DNA of 64,000 bases from positions 21,228,349 to 21,292,348 of the forward strand of contig CM038702.1 of the NCBI GenBank assembly GCA_021613375.1, given 5' to 3'. This DNA is from Megaleporinus macrocephalus. Its lineage: Eukaryota > Chordata > Actinopteri > Characiformes > Anostomidae. A model generated the notes under the pieces. The model had not been told where the DNA came from, ran no database searches, and saw nothing but the letters and a program-made list of their open reading frames with translations. How positions within the stretch are numbered: the stretch's first letter is position 1; each line of letters starts with the position of its first letter. Position numbers and translations under genes: made by a program. This document shows, in pieces, positions 13,603-27,600 of this stretch.

Positions 13603-15348
13603 CACTAAAACTCTACACTTCACTAAAACCCTACACTTCACTAAAACTCTACACTTCACTAAAACTCTACACTTCACCAAAACCCTACACTTCACCAAAA
13701 CTCTACACTTCACCAAAACCCTACACTTCACTAAAACCCTACACTTCACCAAAACCCTACACTTCACCAAAACCCTACACTTCACTAAAACTCTACACTT
13801 CACCAAAACCCTACACTTCACTAAAACTCTACACTTCACTAAAACTCTACACTTCACTAAAACTCTACACTTCACCAAAACCCTACACTTCACCAAAACT
13901 CTACACTTCACCAAAACTCTACACTTCACCAAAACCCTACACTTCACCAAAACCCTACACTTCACTAAAACTCTACACTTCACTAAAACTCTACACTTCA
14001 CCAAAACTCTACACTTCACCAAAACCCTACACTTCACTAAAACCCTACACTTCACCAAAACCCTACACTTCACTAAAACCCTACACTTCACTAAAACTCT
14101 ACACTTCACCAAAACTCTACACTTCACCAAAACCCTACACTTCACTAAAACCCTACACTTCACTAAAACTCTACACTTCACTAAAACTCTACACTTCACT
14201 AAAACTCTACACTTCACCAAAACTCTACACTTTACTAAAACTCTACACTTCACTAAAACTCTACACTTCACCAAAACTCTACACTTTACTAAAACCCTAC
14301 ACTTCACCAAAACCCTACACTTCACTAAAACCCTACACTTCACTAAAACTCTACACTTCACTAAAACCCTACACTTCACTAAAACTCTACACTTCACCAA
14401 AACTCTACACTTTACTAAAACTCTACACTTCACTAAAACTCTACACTTCACTAAAACTCTACACTTCACCAAAACCCTACACTTCACTAAAACTCTACAC
14501 TTCACTAAAACTCTACACTTCACCAAAACCCTACACTTCACCAAAACTCTACACTTCACCAAAACTCTACACTTCACCAAAACCCTACACTTCACTAAAA
14601 CCCTACACTTCACTAAAACTCTACACTTCACTAAAACCCTACACTTCACTAAAACTCTACACTTCACTAAAACCCTACACTTCACTAAAACTCTACACTT
14701 CACCAAAACTCTACACTTCACCAAAACCCTACACTTCACTAAAACCCTACACTTCACTAAAACTCTACACTTCACTAAAACTCTACACTTCACTAAAACC
14801 CTACACTTCACTAAAACTCTACACTTCACCAAAACTCTACACTTTACTAAAACTCTACACTTCACTAAAACCCTACACTTCACTAAAACTCTACACTTCA
14901 CTAAAACTCTACACTTCACTAAAACTCTACACTTCACTAAAACCCTACACTTCACTAAAACTCTACACTTCACTAAAACTCTACACTTCACCAAAACTCT
15001 ACACTTTACTAAAACCCTACACTTCACCAAAACTCTACACTTCACTAAAACTATATACTTAACCAAAACTCTACACTTCACTAAAACCCTACACTTCACC
15101 AAAACTCTACACTTCACTAAAACCCTACATTTCACTAAAACTCTACACTTCACTAAAACCCTACACTTCACTAAAACTCTACACTTCACCAAAACTCTAC
15201 ACTTCACTAAAACCCTACATTTCACTAAAACTCTACACTTCACCAAAACTCTACACTTTACTAAAACCCTACACTTCACCAAAACTCTACACTTTACTAA
15301 AACCCTACACTTCACCAAAACCCTACACTTCACCAAAACCCTACACTT
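13603..15348 (+). repeat. Minisatellite 1: 97 x 18-bp tandem array
   Basis: The unit is CACYAAAACYCTACACTT. The span is 1746 bp, exactly 97 units with no insertion or deletion. Variation is almost confined to two T/C sites plus rarer changes at two further sites (CAC/CAT and TTC/TTT); one unit near 15045-15062 is clearly aberrant. Because the unit is a multiple of three and stop-free in several frames, it creates frames of about 600 codons on both strands (TKTLHF repeats on plus, KCRVLV repeats on minus). These are most simply repeat artefacts. The array lies inside celsr1 intron 1. Confidence 0.97.
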
Positions 15349-15729
15349 GAGAATCCTCACAAAATGGGAATTTTCACACATTCATATGTAATTAAATATG
15401 TAATATGGCCTCATTAAGCAAAAGCATACACATTTGATGGTATAAGCACTAATCCACTTAAGTATTGGTATGAATCATAATTGCACTTAAACTCAGCTGC
15501 ATAAACTCTTCATCTTCTAGGAACACTGACTAAGAATCACACTTATACTGCACTGAGTTTTGTATTTATTCTCTTCTCTGTAGGTATTCCTGTATTGCTA
15601 GGTATTGCTCTGTATCTAATCTTATATTTTGTTGTCTTTCTTTCTAGGTATCAGCATTGGCACTTGTTTGTTGCAGTGTTTGAGTGCAAGAGTAGTTTGG
15701 ACTTAAACCTGTCTGTACTAGATAGAGAT

Positions 15730-15812
15730 ACATACTCTGACTGAGCAAAAAGCACCTATGTAAGTCGCTCTGAATAAGAGCATCTGCTAAAAGCTGTAAA
15801 CGCAAACGTAAT
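15730..15812 (+). mobile_element. SINE/LINE 3' tail fragment
   Basis: The string 'tgtaagtcgctctgaataag' followed by agcatctgctaaaagctgtaaacg matches, from memory, a 3' tail shared by many fish SINEs and L2-like LINEs. No RNA polymerase III boxes or reverse transcriptase are visible, so it is a truncated copy. Confidence 0.5.
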
Positions 15813-16175
15813 GGGAGTGTTTTGAAGTTGTCATAACAGTGTATATGTGATGCTCTGTAGGAGAAAAGCATATAATAGCTGTGTGTAATGTTTTAGTGAA
15901 AGAAATCAGTGTTAAGGAGAGAGACCAGGCTTTTGAGTGATGGCAGATTTGTGGATTTTTGACAAAGTTTTAAACTCTCCTGAGTTTGTGTTTAGAGTTT
16001 TGATAAACTGACCACAGTTTCTGGAAATGTGTTTAAATGTGTAATATGCAAATAAAAGCAGAAAATGAATGTGCACATCATGAAAACAACATACGTTCTA
16101 TTGTCTGACTGGTGCTATAACACCTTTATAGGGCAGTGGGGGGTGTCGTCTGTTTATTTGATCTCATATACGCTA

Positions 16176-16176
<1 letters not shown>

Positions 16177-16212
<36 letters not shown>
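16177..16212 (+). repeat. (TA)n microsatellite
   Basis: About 18 TA units in celsr1 intron 1. Confidence 0.95.
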
Positions 16213-16216
<4 letters not shown>

Positions 16217-19200
16217 CAACATCTAGTAAGCAAGACAGCTACCTGTTCTGCTGTGCTTTAGTAGTAAACTGCAAAGAACAGGAACAGACAATTCGACGGT
16301 GAATTGTCATCACTTAAGTCTTTACTCACTTAGGCAACTAATCATCTGCTAAAATGTGATGATCATGGCGGACACAGCTATGACCATCTTACAAAAGTTG
16401 GCAAAACCAAAAGAATACATCCACCATGCTGAAAACAGTGATAGATGGGCAGGCGGAAAAGCTGGCACAGAGTGGGCCCTGCGTGTACGTTTGCGAGTGG
16501 ATGTATTCAAAGTATTCTAATGCGTTCATACGGAGAATGGCGGCAGCTGCTGCGCTGGCAGGCCCAGTATGGAAAGTGTCAGCACTAGTGGAGATTTGTG
16601 TCATTCCTGCCATCACTCAGCTGGCTGTGGGCCTCTCACACCGCCACAGCTCCAAACACACGAGGGGACACACCGGGGGCAACTGCCAGGGATGACGAGT
16701 GGGGGATTGGTGCTACTCATAAACATCAGAGTTGGTAGACTTCATGGACTCCTGCTAGAACTGCACAATAGGTATCAAGTGCTATTACTGTAATAGTGCT
16801 ACATATTGTGAACGTAGGGCACACACATCAGTCTTGTTTAACTGGATTTAAGGTGAAGCTGCAGGTAAAACTTACTGTGGCTCTACTAGCGTACTATGTC
16901 AATATCAAATTTGAAAAATCTAAAAATCAATGTGACTTCAAGCATCATGATTTTTAATTTTTGCCCTAATGAAAGGCAACATGCTGGAAAGTTGTATTTG
17001 TCATGCTACCCCAACAGCCACACCTCTTTATATAGAGCAGTCGAGGTACTGCAACACTGTACCATAAACCTGAAATCAGACTGGTTTCTTATCTGGACAA
17101 AAATGCGTAAAGTATTCTCAGAGTAATAAAAAACCCCAACAACAGTCAACAGACCCTCGAGTACAGAAACAAATCAAAGTCCACTGGAAACCTGCAAGCA
17201 GAACTGAAACCATTGAAATTCTCCACAGCAGCACTCGCACCTTATTGTCTTTCGGCCCATTAGCTGCTTTGCAGAGTGAAATGCCCTGAATGGTCCGGAA
17301 CACCTGGGAAGAGGGTGTCCTATAGGCTGGACCTCAACATTGATTCTGGCTATTGGCATTCAGAAGAGCTCTTTTGAAATGGAAAAGAATGCAGCACCTC
17401 CCCTCCCCCCTGCGACTTTGTCAAACTGTTTGCACCGTAAAGAAACTCTTAAAATACTTCCAGAGAGGTCCTCCAGAGGGGGGACCACAAAAGTTTACTT
17501 TAATGAAGCACAATCTGAAGGACAAGAGTGCTACTTTCTAAAATAACATCACTTCTAAGTGGGGCTGGGCGATATGGTAAACATGTAACATCACAATACT
17601 TCAGGACAAGCAGATAATCTCTCAGCTTTTCTTTGATATTTAGTTTATTAAGTTGTAAATACTGTTTGACCAGAGGAGGACGGGTCTCCCCTTGTAAGCC
17701 TTGGTTCCTCCCAAGGTTCCTTCCTTCAGTCTAAGGGGGGGTTTTCCTTGCCACTGTCGCCTCTGGCATAATCACTGGGGGATATATGTTGTAACTGTCT
17801 GTTTTCAAACTTTTGTAAAGCTGCTTTGTGACAACATTGTTGTAAAAAGCGATATAGAAATAAACTTGAATTGAATTGAATTTCAATCTAATTCAACATT
17901 ATTAATTATGCTGCCTTTGTAATAATGTGTGGTGTAGGGTCATTCAGTTCTGATTAAACTAATGATACAAGTATGACAATATGCTCATAAAAAAGTATTA
18001 CGATGTAATGGAATTCTTCACAATGTTTCCCAATATTGTCATATTGGCCACTTCTACTTCCAAAACATGTACCAAAAGCTATCAAGTGTTACAGAATCAA
18101 TCATTTTCATAGGAACCAATTTCCTTCAACACAAACAGCAGACGTAGGAGACACCACAAGACCGCTTTTATGGTCTTATCTTACTCAGTCATCACAAATG
18201 TTTATTAAGAGCTACAGTTATAAAATCTATGACTTGGTATCTTCCTCCTATGTCTCCATTAACACCTCTGGACTCAAAACTACAAGTAAAATAAAAATAA
18301 CAATGGAAGATATTGAATCAGATACTTATCTTTAAAATACCCACCAAAAACTACCATCTACATTCTACACTGTAGAAATAATTTGCATTACTAAACAAAT
18401 TTCCTCACAAAACAGCAAACATATCAATGGGTTTCAATGGCCCTCAGCAGAAAACAGTCTTATCTAATTCAGATCATGGGAACTCACCCCAGCTGTACCC
18501 TGCTCGTGTTACTCAGGGTGGTTTTATCAAAGAATTCCAAACCGTTGTCCCCAAAAGTGGCCAGAAAAACAGTTTGTGTCAATAGAAGTCCAAATTTAAC
18601 TCTTTAGTCTGGCATGTATTGGTGCTCTGATGTTGCTGGTGACTTCATCTGTTTAGCAGTGGCCTAATGCTTTTAACCCTTTAAAGCAAAAGGTCACCAC
18701 ACCACCATCCAGGTTATGACCCAGGAACTGCACACACTTTTCAGTTTCAGAGGACACTCTGCAGAACGTCTATATCTCTAGAAGCTTCTACAGAATATTT
18801 TAATGAAGTTGTTTGGAAGATATGACTGTGAAGTCCTCAAGCCAACTCACTTATATTAGAAACTCATTATATGTTGCGCAAACTATGACCAACTCAAACA
18901 GTTAGTCTACATACAAAAATCAAACAGGCTTAAAGTCTCTTTCACTAAACAATATTCAGAAATGCCCAATAATTCACTACGACAACGATGGAGATACAAT
19001 GGACTGGACAGCAACGATACGAAGACGTTTGGAAGAATGAAGGAATGCATGACGCAAACGCACATATTGGACTTCAAACTCCTCCAATTGAGCCATCCTC
19101 AGGAAAATTAGATCTAACCCACCGGACCCAGCGAATGCTGCGACAGCAGCACGTTGATCATTTTACAAATCACATGTATTTTGCAAGAAACAGAGGAAAC

Positions 19201-20288
19201 TATTGTGCGAGGCGGCTCAGCTGGCAACGGGAAATTAAGTCTACTTTAACATAAATGTAATTTGAGAGGCTGTGAGGTAGGCCTGGCGTTCTGGTATTAA
19301 CAGGTTCAGCGGTACGTTGTTTTTCACAACTCGCCGCAAGATGAGCATGCGCACTCACCAAAAACTTGTGAACAATGCGTTGATAACGGTTGCGTAATCG
19401 TGAAAGGAGCCGAAACTACCCCTTTAAGAGGCGATGACTTAAAGAGGTGTACACCTTTAAAAGGCGACACGAATTTAAAACGGCTAAGACTCCCACACAC
19501 TAGAGCTTTAGCCTGGGGGGCAAAAAAATCACCTTTCAAAAGGAGGACCAGTAGCTTAACACATCCTTAAGTCCACCAAAGGCTTATTCTAAATTATGAC
19601 TAACCTGTAGAGGATCACGAGTGGTGTGACCTAGACATAGATTCAAAGAGGTAGCACCAAGCTGTGACCTCTTTGACATGGGTGCACACACACACACACA
19701 CACATAGAGGTGACACCTTGAGGGTCTGTTGACATTCACAGGTTGTAGCGAAAACATTATGCAGTCTTTTCAGAACTATTTCTTCTTGTTTTCTTATTAT
19801 TCTTTAAGTCCACCACACGGGCCCATTTCAGTTACTCAATCTTCACCATATTACCTCCATGTCCCCTTTAGAGTACCTACTGAATAATGCATAGCAGTAG
19901 CCAATTAAGTTTTAAGATTAATAACTGTTAAAGTTAAAGGAGTTCAAACATAAAAATGGCACATGGGTTGGACAGCGGAGGCCAGCAGTTAAACAGGCTT
20001 TTTGTTATTGCAACTGTGCCTTCATATACATACTGACATATGTAAACTACCTATGTTTTTATTGGCTGTCCTATATTGTGTCCCACATTCAAACACCTGT
20101 ATGACCCACTCCTCATGAGTTCAGTGTGAACAGGTGGAGCTAATCTGCTGTAAGATGAAGTGTATAGAGGTAAATGCACTGGTGGTACTGACATATATGA
20201 GACATAATTTTTTTTTAAGCTTGGTTTACATATTATCACTATCCAGAAATAACATGCATCTACAAAATAGTAAAATTGCAGGAGAAGG

Positions 20289-20289
<1 letters not shown>
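16213..20289. other. Intronic DNA with scattered repeat fragments
   Basis: No exon is recognised. It contains a dispersed 'ggggctgggcgatatggtaa'-type AT-rich repeat (about 17560-17640), the LINE-type tail listed next, a (CA)n run at 19684-19704, and otherwise ordinary AT-rich sequence. Several open frames of 60-100 codons have no recognisable domain. Confidence 0.45.
17660..17885 (+). mobile_element. Retroposon 3' end (fish LINE/SINE tail with TTGAA repeats)
   Basis: The segment contains the blocks 'gaggaggacgggtctcccct', 'ttccttgccactgtcgcctc' and 'gtaaagctgctttgtgacaa', and ends in aataaacttgaattgaattgaattt. These are the hallmark pieces of a very common fish retroposon tail. A second, more diverged copy lies at 54110-54340. 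The exact family is not determined. Confidence 0.6.

Positions 20290-20358
<69 letters not shown>
20290..20358 (+). repeat. (AT)n microsatellite
   Basis: About 34 AT units. Confidence 0.95.
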
Positions 20359-20360
<2 letters not shown>

Positions 20361-23300
20361 TAAATAGCAAGCAATTCTGATCCTAAGAGAAAGGCACTGG
20401 GATTTGTTGTTATATATGTCCTTCCATTATCCACTGGCATTGTTGTACATTTGTAATAACAACCCCTATTGAATTACGGTGTACCATCTAAGAAAGGCAC
20501 AGCCATCCTGAATAGGATCAAGAGAAGAAAGAGGAGAGCCTTTACAGGGTGAATCTGAGCAGAAAGGTTTGGGCTTAGCAAGAAGCACACTTTCTATCTA
20601 GACGGGCTGCAAAGAAGCGATTTATTCTCTGAGCATTCCTACATTTGGTCACTGCTGAACTGTTACTTTTCTCCACCGCTGGCTGATCTAGGTACTTTTC
20701 AAGCCCCTCGATGTGCTGGACAAAGGCCTCTTTTGACCAATGCCAGAATAGGGACAGTGTGTCGAGTTACACTCGGACAGGTTCCCCCCCTCCGATTTCC
20801 AGTTGGTGAAATCACTGTCTCGTACTGTGTTCAGCCTGTCAGACACAATCTAAGCCCCTAAGAATGAAGGGGTAACAGATGAGACATGGTGTGAGGGTCT
20901 CAGTCTGGCCTGGCATTTGCTGGCAGACCTTTGCAAGAGCAAAAACATACATACTGACAAGGGCACACCTTTGCCAGCCATTATACAACAAGGTTTCTGG
21001 GTAAAACTTACTGTATAGGTGCTCTTTGTAGAGGCAAAGTTATTATGTTGCGGACCAATTTATCAGACTCCTTCTGCCCTGTCTCTCAGTGAAAAGGGAT
21101 CACTACAGGCTGAGAACTATGAAAAAGGTGATGTCTATCTAGCAGGATCCAATGGAATCATTCCTAATGGAACAATTTAATGATTTTTAAATAAATAACT
21201 TCCTCCCTCACTCGAGATTAAAATACAATGACACAGCTAATTGATTTGAACAACTATGAAAATACAAGTCTTGTCAAAATATTGTACTATTGTCATCATA
21301 TGAAGGTCAAAAGGTCAATTGGTATGCATATAATGTTACAATTTGGCATACATCTACTTTTGAGATCCCACAACAGGCTTATTCTGAAATCTTTGCAATA
21401 CAGGTGTACTTATGCATTCCGCACAAGGTGATTGGACCCCATTTACAATATAGGTTGTAGTCTTTAGTTCTGACAACATGCTAACAATGATAATTTACTT
21501 GTTACCCATTTTACGTCAACTGTTTGAAAGCTATTAAAGAAAGACCAATGTGCCAAATACTCCAAAAAAATTAAACAAATTTCACTTCTCCTGAAATGTG
21601 GCCCTAATGCAGTTTTTGTTGGCCAATAAAAATCAAATACTGCATCTATGGGTCAGCTAAATGATGACCGTGAACTGCTGCTATGCAACAGCCCCCTACC
21701 AAACCACTTCCCTGGTAAACATAAAAAAATCAAGTCTACAGAATTCACACAAATGGCATTTTCCACACTCAGAGCTGTTAGGTTTTAAGGAAAGGCTCTA
21801 ATTTGAATGGTACAAATGGTACACCATTATCTCGAACATTTTCTTAAAAACCAGAACAGTTTAGGTCATTCAGATCTTCATCTTTATGTTTAGCCCGAGG
21901 CCTGAGGTGGAGCGACCAGAGAATTCCCAGAATGTTGCCTCAGTGAAGCCTCTAATTGACAGTCCAGATCTCTTGCTGCAGTAGATGTGGTCAGTCCAGA
22001 AAAGAGGCATTAATGCAATACGTCTACCGGCATTCTCTCTACAAAACCTCAGCGAAGACAGAGAGTCTTGAGGCATGTAACTTATCTGATGAGCCCCTTA
22101 GATCCACATCCCAAGTGAATTTACAGGCGAATACTGACATTACAGTGGAATCTGTGGGAGGAAGAGAGTGTGCAGTGCTAAAAATAAAAAATAAAAAGCA
22201 AGCAGTGTCTGCAAATAATGCTAATGTACTCTAAAGGAGCTAGAGGCGCTATAACTTTAGATCAAAATAAACCCTTACAGTTAACATTCTGGCTTCTGAT
22301 GTCAATAAATAATCAAACCAGACTAAACAGAACTGTGTACTCAACAATTACTTTTCATCAAAATCCAATTATAACAAAATATCTCCCTTTCTTCTTTCTA
22401 ACACAAACATCATAGCATCTTCAGAACCTTCACTTTCAACAGCCTCTCTCCTCTCTTCTTGTTTTTTTAATGACCTACAAGAGAGAAATTATGGATTCAT
22501 ACACATCCTTTGGTTCTCACCTGTGACAGAGAAGGATTACAAATATGATATTTAACCCAGAGACAGCTTGTCCTAGAAAGTGGCCTCTCATATTTGAGTG
22601 CAAACTGTCCCAGGATGACCCTCACTGTCTTTTCCCCATTTGCCTCGATTGGCTTCAGACCGAGACCACATCCACACATTTAAGTGTATGTGCTCTCCAG
22701 ATGCCTCTGAATGAGTCTGCAAGATTAAACATGAATCAGATTCCTTTCCTGTTAATTTGACCGAGACACAGAGCATTACTGCAGCCTAATTGAAGTTCAA
22801 CTTTCTGTTTCTGCACTTCTGATGGCTCTCTGAAGTTTACGCTCAATGCAAAATGATTTGTAGAGCAGGGGCTGCAAGGGCCCACAGCTTCTGTAGTTCG
22901 GTGTCTGTCCTTTATATCGGCATACTGCTTCGTTCTAGTGGACTGATGTGAAATGCAACACTGTAGACCAATTTACCCAATGTGATAGGATACCAGGAGC
23001 TGTTTTACTTTACTTTGATTTACTATCAAAAACAACCAGTGAATCTACACCTAATTTTTTTTTGTTGATAATGTTAATGTTTCGTATGTCAGACAGTATA
23101 TTCATAAATATATGACATAAGAACTTAATGTGAAGCAGCTTTTAAGGGCCTTAAAGACATATTGTTTGACCCCACCCATCAAAGTAAACTCATAAATGTG
23201 TAGTACAACTCATACAAACTATAAAAGTCCAATCAGAAATGGCAATAGCTTGACAACCGCATAAAGACGATATCTGTTAGTCTACAGAGTTAAGACACGG

Positions 23301-25010
23301 CACATATCAAGACTGACTGAAAGTGCAATGCGGTCAAAGCGTGATCCAGTCAGCCTCAGTAATCTAATAACAGTTTCTATAGACACGCAGGACAGATATA
23401 GCAGCTGCAAAAGAGGTTTGTGTGAGCACAGGCGACGGATGGCACGGGGCAAATTCCACTCACAGGGAGTGAGAGAGAGAGCGTGCGAAGGGGAAGAAGA
23501 TCAGAAATATAAACAGCAGCTATCAGCATTTACAGATGGGACATTACAATGCTGTGCATTTCTGTGTGAGCGTTAATGAGTTTGGACTGTCACAGTGAAC
23601 TGATTACACTTAATTACTTATCCAATAACAAAACTCATCAATTCAGATGTATTAAACTGATTAGTTTGTTTAAATAATGATGCATATTTAAAATTCTCCT
23701 ACTGAGATGTGTTACTGAGCCTCTGCTACATGGCCTCTTCAGTACTGTGCCAATATTTTAGGTTCTTAAGGAGATTCTATTTAACCATATTTATGTGAGC
23801 TATGAAGTTAGTAAGTGTTTCAAAATAATAAGAAGTGATTATGTATATCAGCATTTTATTGAATCATTTTCAAACTCACTTTACTTCCAAGATAAATGGT
23901 TTTCAACAAGTCTTTTTTAAATCTTCCTAGTTTATTAGTATTAGTAGTATTATTTTACAATTAAGTGTTTTGGTAGCTTTGCATACATAGTTTACTCTCG
24001 CTCAGTTAATTCCATTCTTTATGATTTTGGCCTTTTTAAAAACTCAAACAATCTCCAAAATATCCAGTGTTCAAGCACTAACAGTCTGTTGGCATTTGTA
24101 AATGGTAGCTGAATTCGCCCCAAAGCTCATATATGCTACTCATCCATTAAAAAGACCAGGCCACCGTCAGGGCCCACATATCACATCACGTGCTGAGCAA
24201 ATGAATAATGATGATGAAGAATAACTGATGACTTTCTGTCTAAAAAGCATGAAGAACAATGCTCCCCAAGCTACACATATTCTCAGCTGAGAGTGAACGT
24301 GACACGCTAACTTCGAACACCAGACCCGCAGGGCGAGATGTCAAAGGTCAGAGGGTTGTGTGTAGTAAGTAGCCATACACCTGGAGTAAAGAGTGCTTGT
24401 TAGGACATTAGGGAAAGAAGGGATGAGCAGGATGGGGCTCATGTGAACCTCAGCAGTAATTTATAAACTGGGCCTGTCTGTGGTTATGAGCCTATGAGCC
24501 GCTTTCTTTCTTTTTTCTTTTGTTCAGATGCTATATGACTGTGGCTGTCCAGACACAACTGGACACTGCCTACTGTTTTCCCACAGACTCTTATGACATG
24601 CTATCTTCCTGTGCACTACCACCACAGCGTGCACACCTTTTTAAACAGTTTTGTATGTAAAGTACACGGTGCGTGTAAAGTTGATTTCAGGAAGGCAAAT
24701 CATGATTATGGGTAAATATATAAAGTACATGTTTATATAAATATTTTTTTTTGGCCAGCATTATATGCTAACCTTCACAAACAGAGCTATTATTTAGTAA
24801 CATGGGAATAAACATGATATTATTAAGTTATAGCAGTGTCACAGCTGTAAAAAGTTTTTAAAGCTCAGTAGTACTGACGCTATTCTGTAAGTAGCATTAA
24901 AGTGTTAGAGATAGAGACTCTGTCCTAATTTCCAGATGCAAAATGAATAAGATTAATAAGAAGTCCACCTGACTTATGATTCAAACCACTAACATTACAT
25001 TTAGACATTA
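20359..25010. other. Intronic DNA, no gene; candidate conserved patches
   Basis: No exon or obvious mobile element is seen. Segments 21850-22120 and 22480-22900 are less AT-rich, free of simple repeats, and contain AATTA-type homeodomain-like cores and mixed sequence as in conserved non-coding elements. This is a weak, composition-based suggestion. Confidence 0.3.
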
Positions 25011-26449
25011 TATGTGTAAGAATGTCCCATATGTTGACTGTATATGTAGGAATATATCATATGTTGACTGTATATGTGAGAATATCCCATATGCTGACTG
25101 TATATGTAAGAAAATCCCATATGTTGACTGTATATGTAAGAAAATCCCATATGCTGACTGTATATGCAAGAAAATCCCATATGTTGACTGTATATGCAGG
25201 AATATCCCATATGCTGACTGTATATGTAAGAATATCCCATATGCTGACTGTTTATGTAAGAATATCCCATATGCTGACTGTATATGTAAGAATATCCCAT
25301 ATGTAGACTGTATATGTAGGAATATCCCATATGCTGGCTGTATATGTAAGAATATCCCATATGTGGACTGTATATGTAGGAATATATCATATGCTGACTG
25401 TATATGTAAGAATATCCCATATGTGGACTGTATATGTAGGAATATATCATATGTTGACTGTATATGTAAGAAAATCCCATAGGCTGACTGTATATGTAGG
25501 AATATCCCATATGCTGACTGTATATGTAAGAATATCCCATATGCTGACTGTTTATGTAAGAATGTCCCATATGCTGACTGTATATGTAAGAAAATCCCAT
25601 ATGTTGACTGTATATGTAAGAAAATCCCATATGCTGACTGTATATGCAAGAAAATCCCATATGTTGACTGTATATGCAGGAATATCCCATATGCTGACTG
25701 TATATGTAAGAATATCCCATATGCTGACTGTTTATGTAAGAATATCCCATATGCTGACTGTATATGTAAGAATATCCCATATGTAGACTGTATATGTAAG
25801 AATATCCCATATGTAGACTGTATATGTAGGAATATCCCATATGCTGACTGTATATGTAAGAATATCCCATATGTGGACTGTATATGTAGGAATATATCAT
25901 ATGTTGACTGTATATGTAAGAAAATCCCATAGGCTGACTGTATATGTAGGAATATCCCATATGCTGACTGTATATGTAGGAATATATCATATGTTGACTG
26001 TATATGTAAGAATATCCCATATGTGGACTGTATATGTAGGAATATATCATATGTTGACTGTATATGTAAGAATATCCCATATGTGGACTGTATATGTAGG
26101 AATATATCATATGCTGACTGTATATGTAAGAATATCCCATATGTGGACTGTATATGTAGGAATATATCATATGTTGACTGTATATGTAAGAAAATCCCAT
26201 AGGCTGACTGTATATGTAGGAATATCCCATAGGCTGACAGTATATGTAGGAATATCCCATATGCTGACTGTATATGTAAGAATATCCCATATGTTGACTG
26301 TATATGCAGGAATATCCCATATGTTGTCTGTATATGCAAGAAAATCCCATATGTTGACTGTATATGCAGGAATATCCCATATGTTGTCTGTATATGTAAG
26401 AATATCCCATATGTTGACTGTATATGTAATTATATTCCATATGTTGACA
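25011..26449 (+). repeat. Minisatellite 2: ~48 x 30-bp tandem array with higher-order structure
   Basis: The unit is 'aatatcccatatgctgactg' followed by tatatgtaag. Units differ at a handful of positions (cccat/atcat, gctgac/gttgac/gtggac, taag/tagg/caag). The 240-bp block 25081-25320 recurs almost base for base at 25561-25800, so a 480-bp higher-order duplication is visible. Stop-free frames on both strands result from the 30-bp periodicity. It lies in celsr1 intron 1. Confidence 0.97.
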
Positions 26450-27279
26450 AATATAAACTGAACTTCTGCAGCTGACACTGGGGTTAAAACTGAGATAAAC
26501 TTTAGAGGTCTCGGGCAAGAAATGTAAAAAAGCCCAGCTATGTGAGTCCTGCAGCGGTGAGCGCGGACGAAGCCAGCCCACCAGCAGCCCCCCATGGCTG
26601 CAGGGCACATCCTTAATACCTGCCTCACACACATGTACCAGCAAGCTCACACTGCTAACGGTGGGCTTGTTTAAGTAAAGATGATTTAGCACCCATCACC
26701 TCTTGGACACCACATACAGAACTTTCTCAGAAAGTTTAGATGCTGAGTTGCAGCTTCCTAAGTCTAGTAATTGTGCACTGGCTTCCAGAGCTACTTAGGC
26801 ACTGTCTGAGGGCTTATCACTTGTATTTACCCGGCAGATAGGCAGCAGACCAAAATCAATACTTCTCTCCATGGTGGGGAGCCACCATATTAGCGCAGAG
26901 ACCCCTCAGATGACAGAGAAGCTTGACTGATACAGATAAGGCAGATTAGGTTGCAGGTAGAACACATAACCCTCACTGCCACTTGTTTGCGGTCCTCACT
27001 GTGTTTTTGTAAGGAAGACGGTCCTTTGTTGTGACTAGGATGTTAACCTACTTTTATCAGAAGGGGAAATCTGGGAGTTCTTGTATTTCTGTGGGGGGGT
27101 GGGATAACTATCCCATGCTCATCCAATGGAAAAAACACCTGTTCAGGCACCAGCGTTTTCATATTGCAGTTAAAAGCTTTATTTAAGTTGCTAAATATAA
27201 AAGTGTTCGGCTAAGTATGACATTAGTCCGGCGTCAAAAGGGGAATTCCAAAGACCTTTCAAAATTTCTTTAATATTCA

Positions 27280-27600
27280 GTCGATGCAGTGTAAATGAAG
27301 TGGTTTCCAGTGAACCTACACATGGGTTTTATATGTAACGTTAATAATGATAAAACAGTGGCGTATCTGTAAAAATAGGCTTTCTCCATCACAACGGGCT
27401 TAGAAATACACTCACAGCCAAAATATTTGATCAAAACCATCAAACAAACAATGTCTCAAACAACAACAATTAATATATTCATTACTAGTGGAATAACTTT
27501 TCTTTTAATGGCACTAAACTCTTCAGAAGTCTGGTTCCTATCACCACCATTGCCTCTGAGTTTGTATAGAACAGTCGTTATATAGAAAAATTGTTGGACT
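27280..27600 (+). repeat. Dispersed repeat family C, copy 2
   Basis: It shares 'ccagtgaacctacac' (27309) with copy 3 near 34577 and 'cttcagaagtctggttccta' (27521) with copies 1 and 3. No coding capacity is seen. The class is undetermined. Confidence 0.45.

Noticed and set aside
13533..15391. Very long open frames (about 500-610 codons) on both strands
   Set aside because: They are stop-free translations of an 18-bp tandem repeat. There is no domain, codon signal or splice context, though the silent-variant pattern is reported as a finding.
25001..26692. Long frames on both strands across 25.0-26.7 kb
   Set aside because: The 30-bp repeat periodicity explains them. The flanking non-repeat residues match nothing I know.
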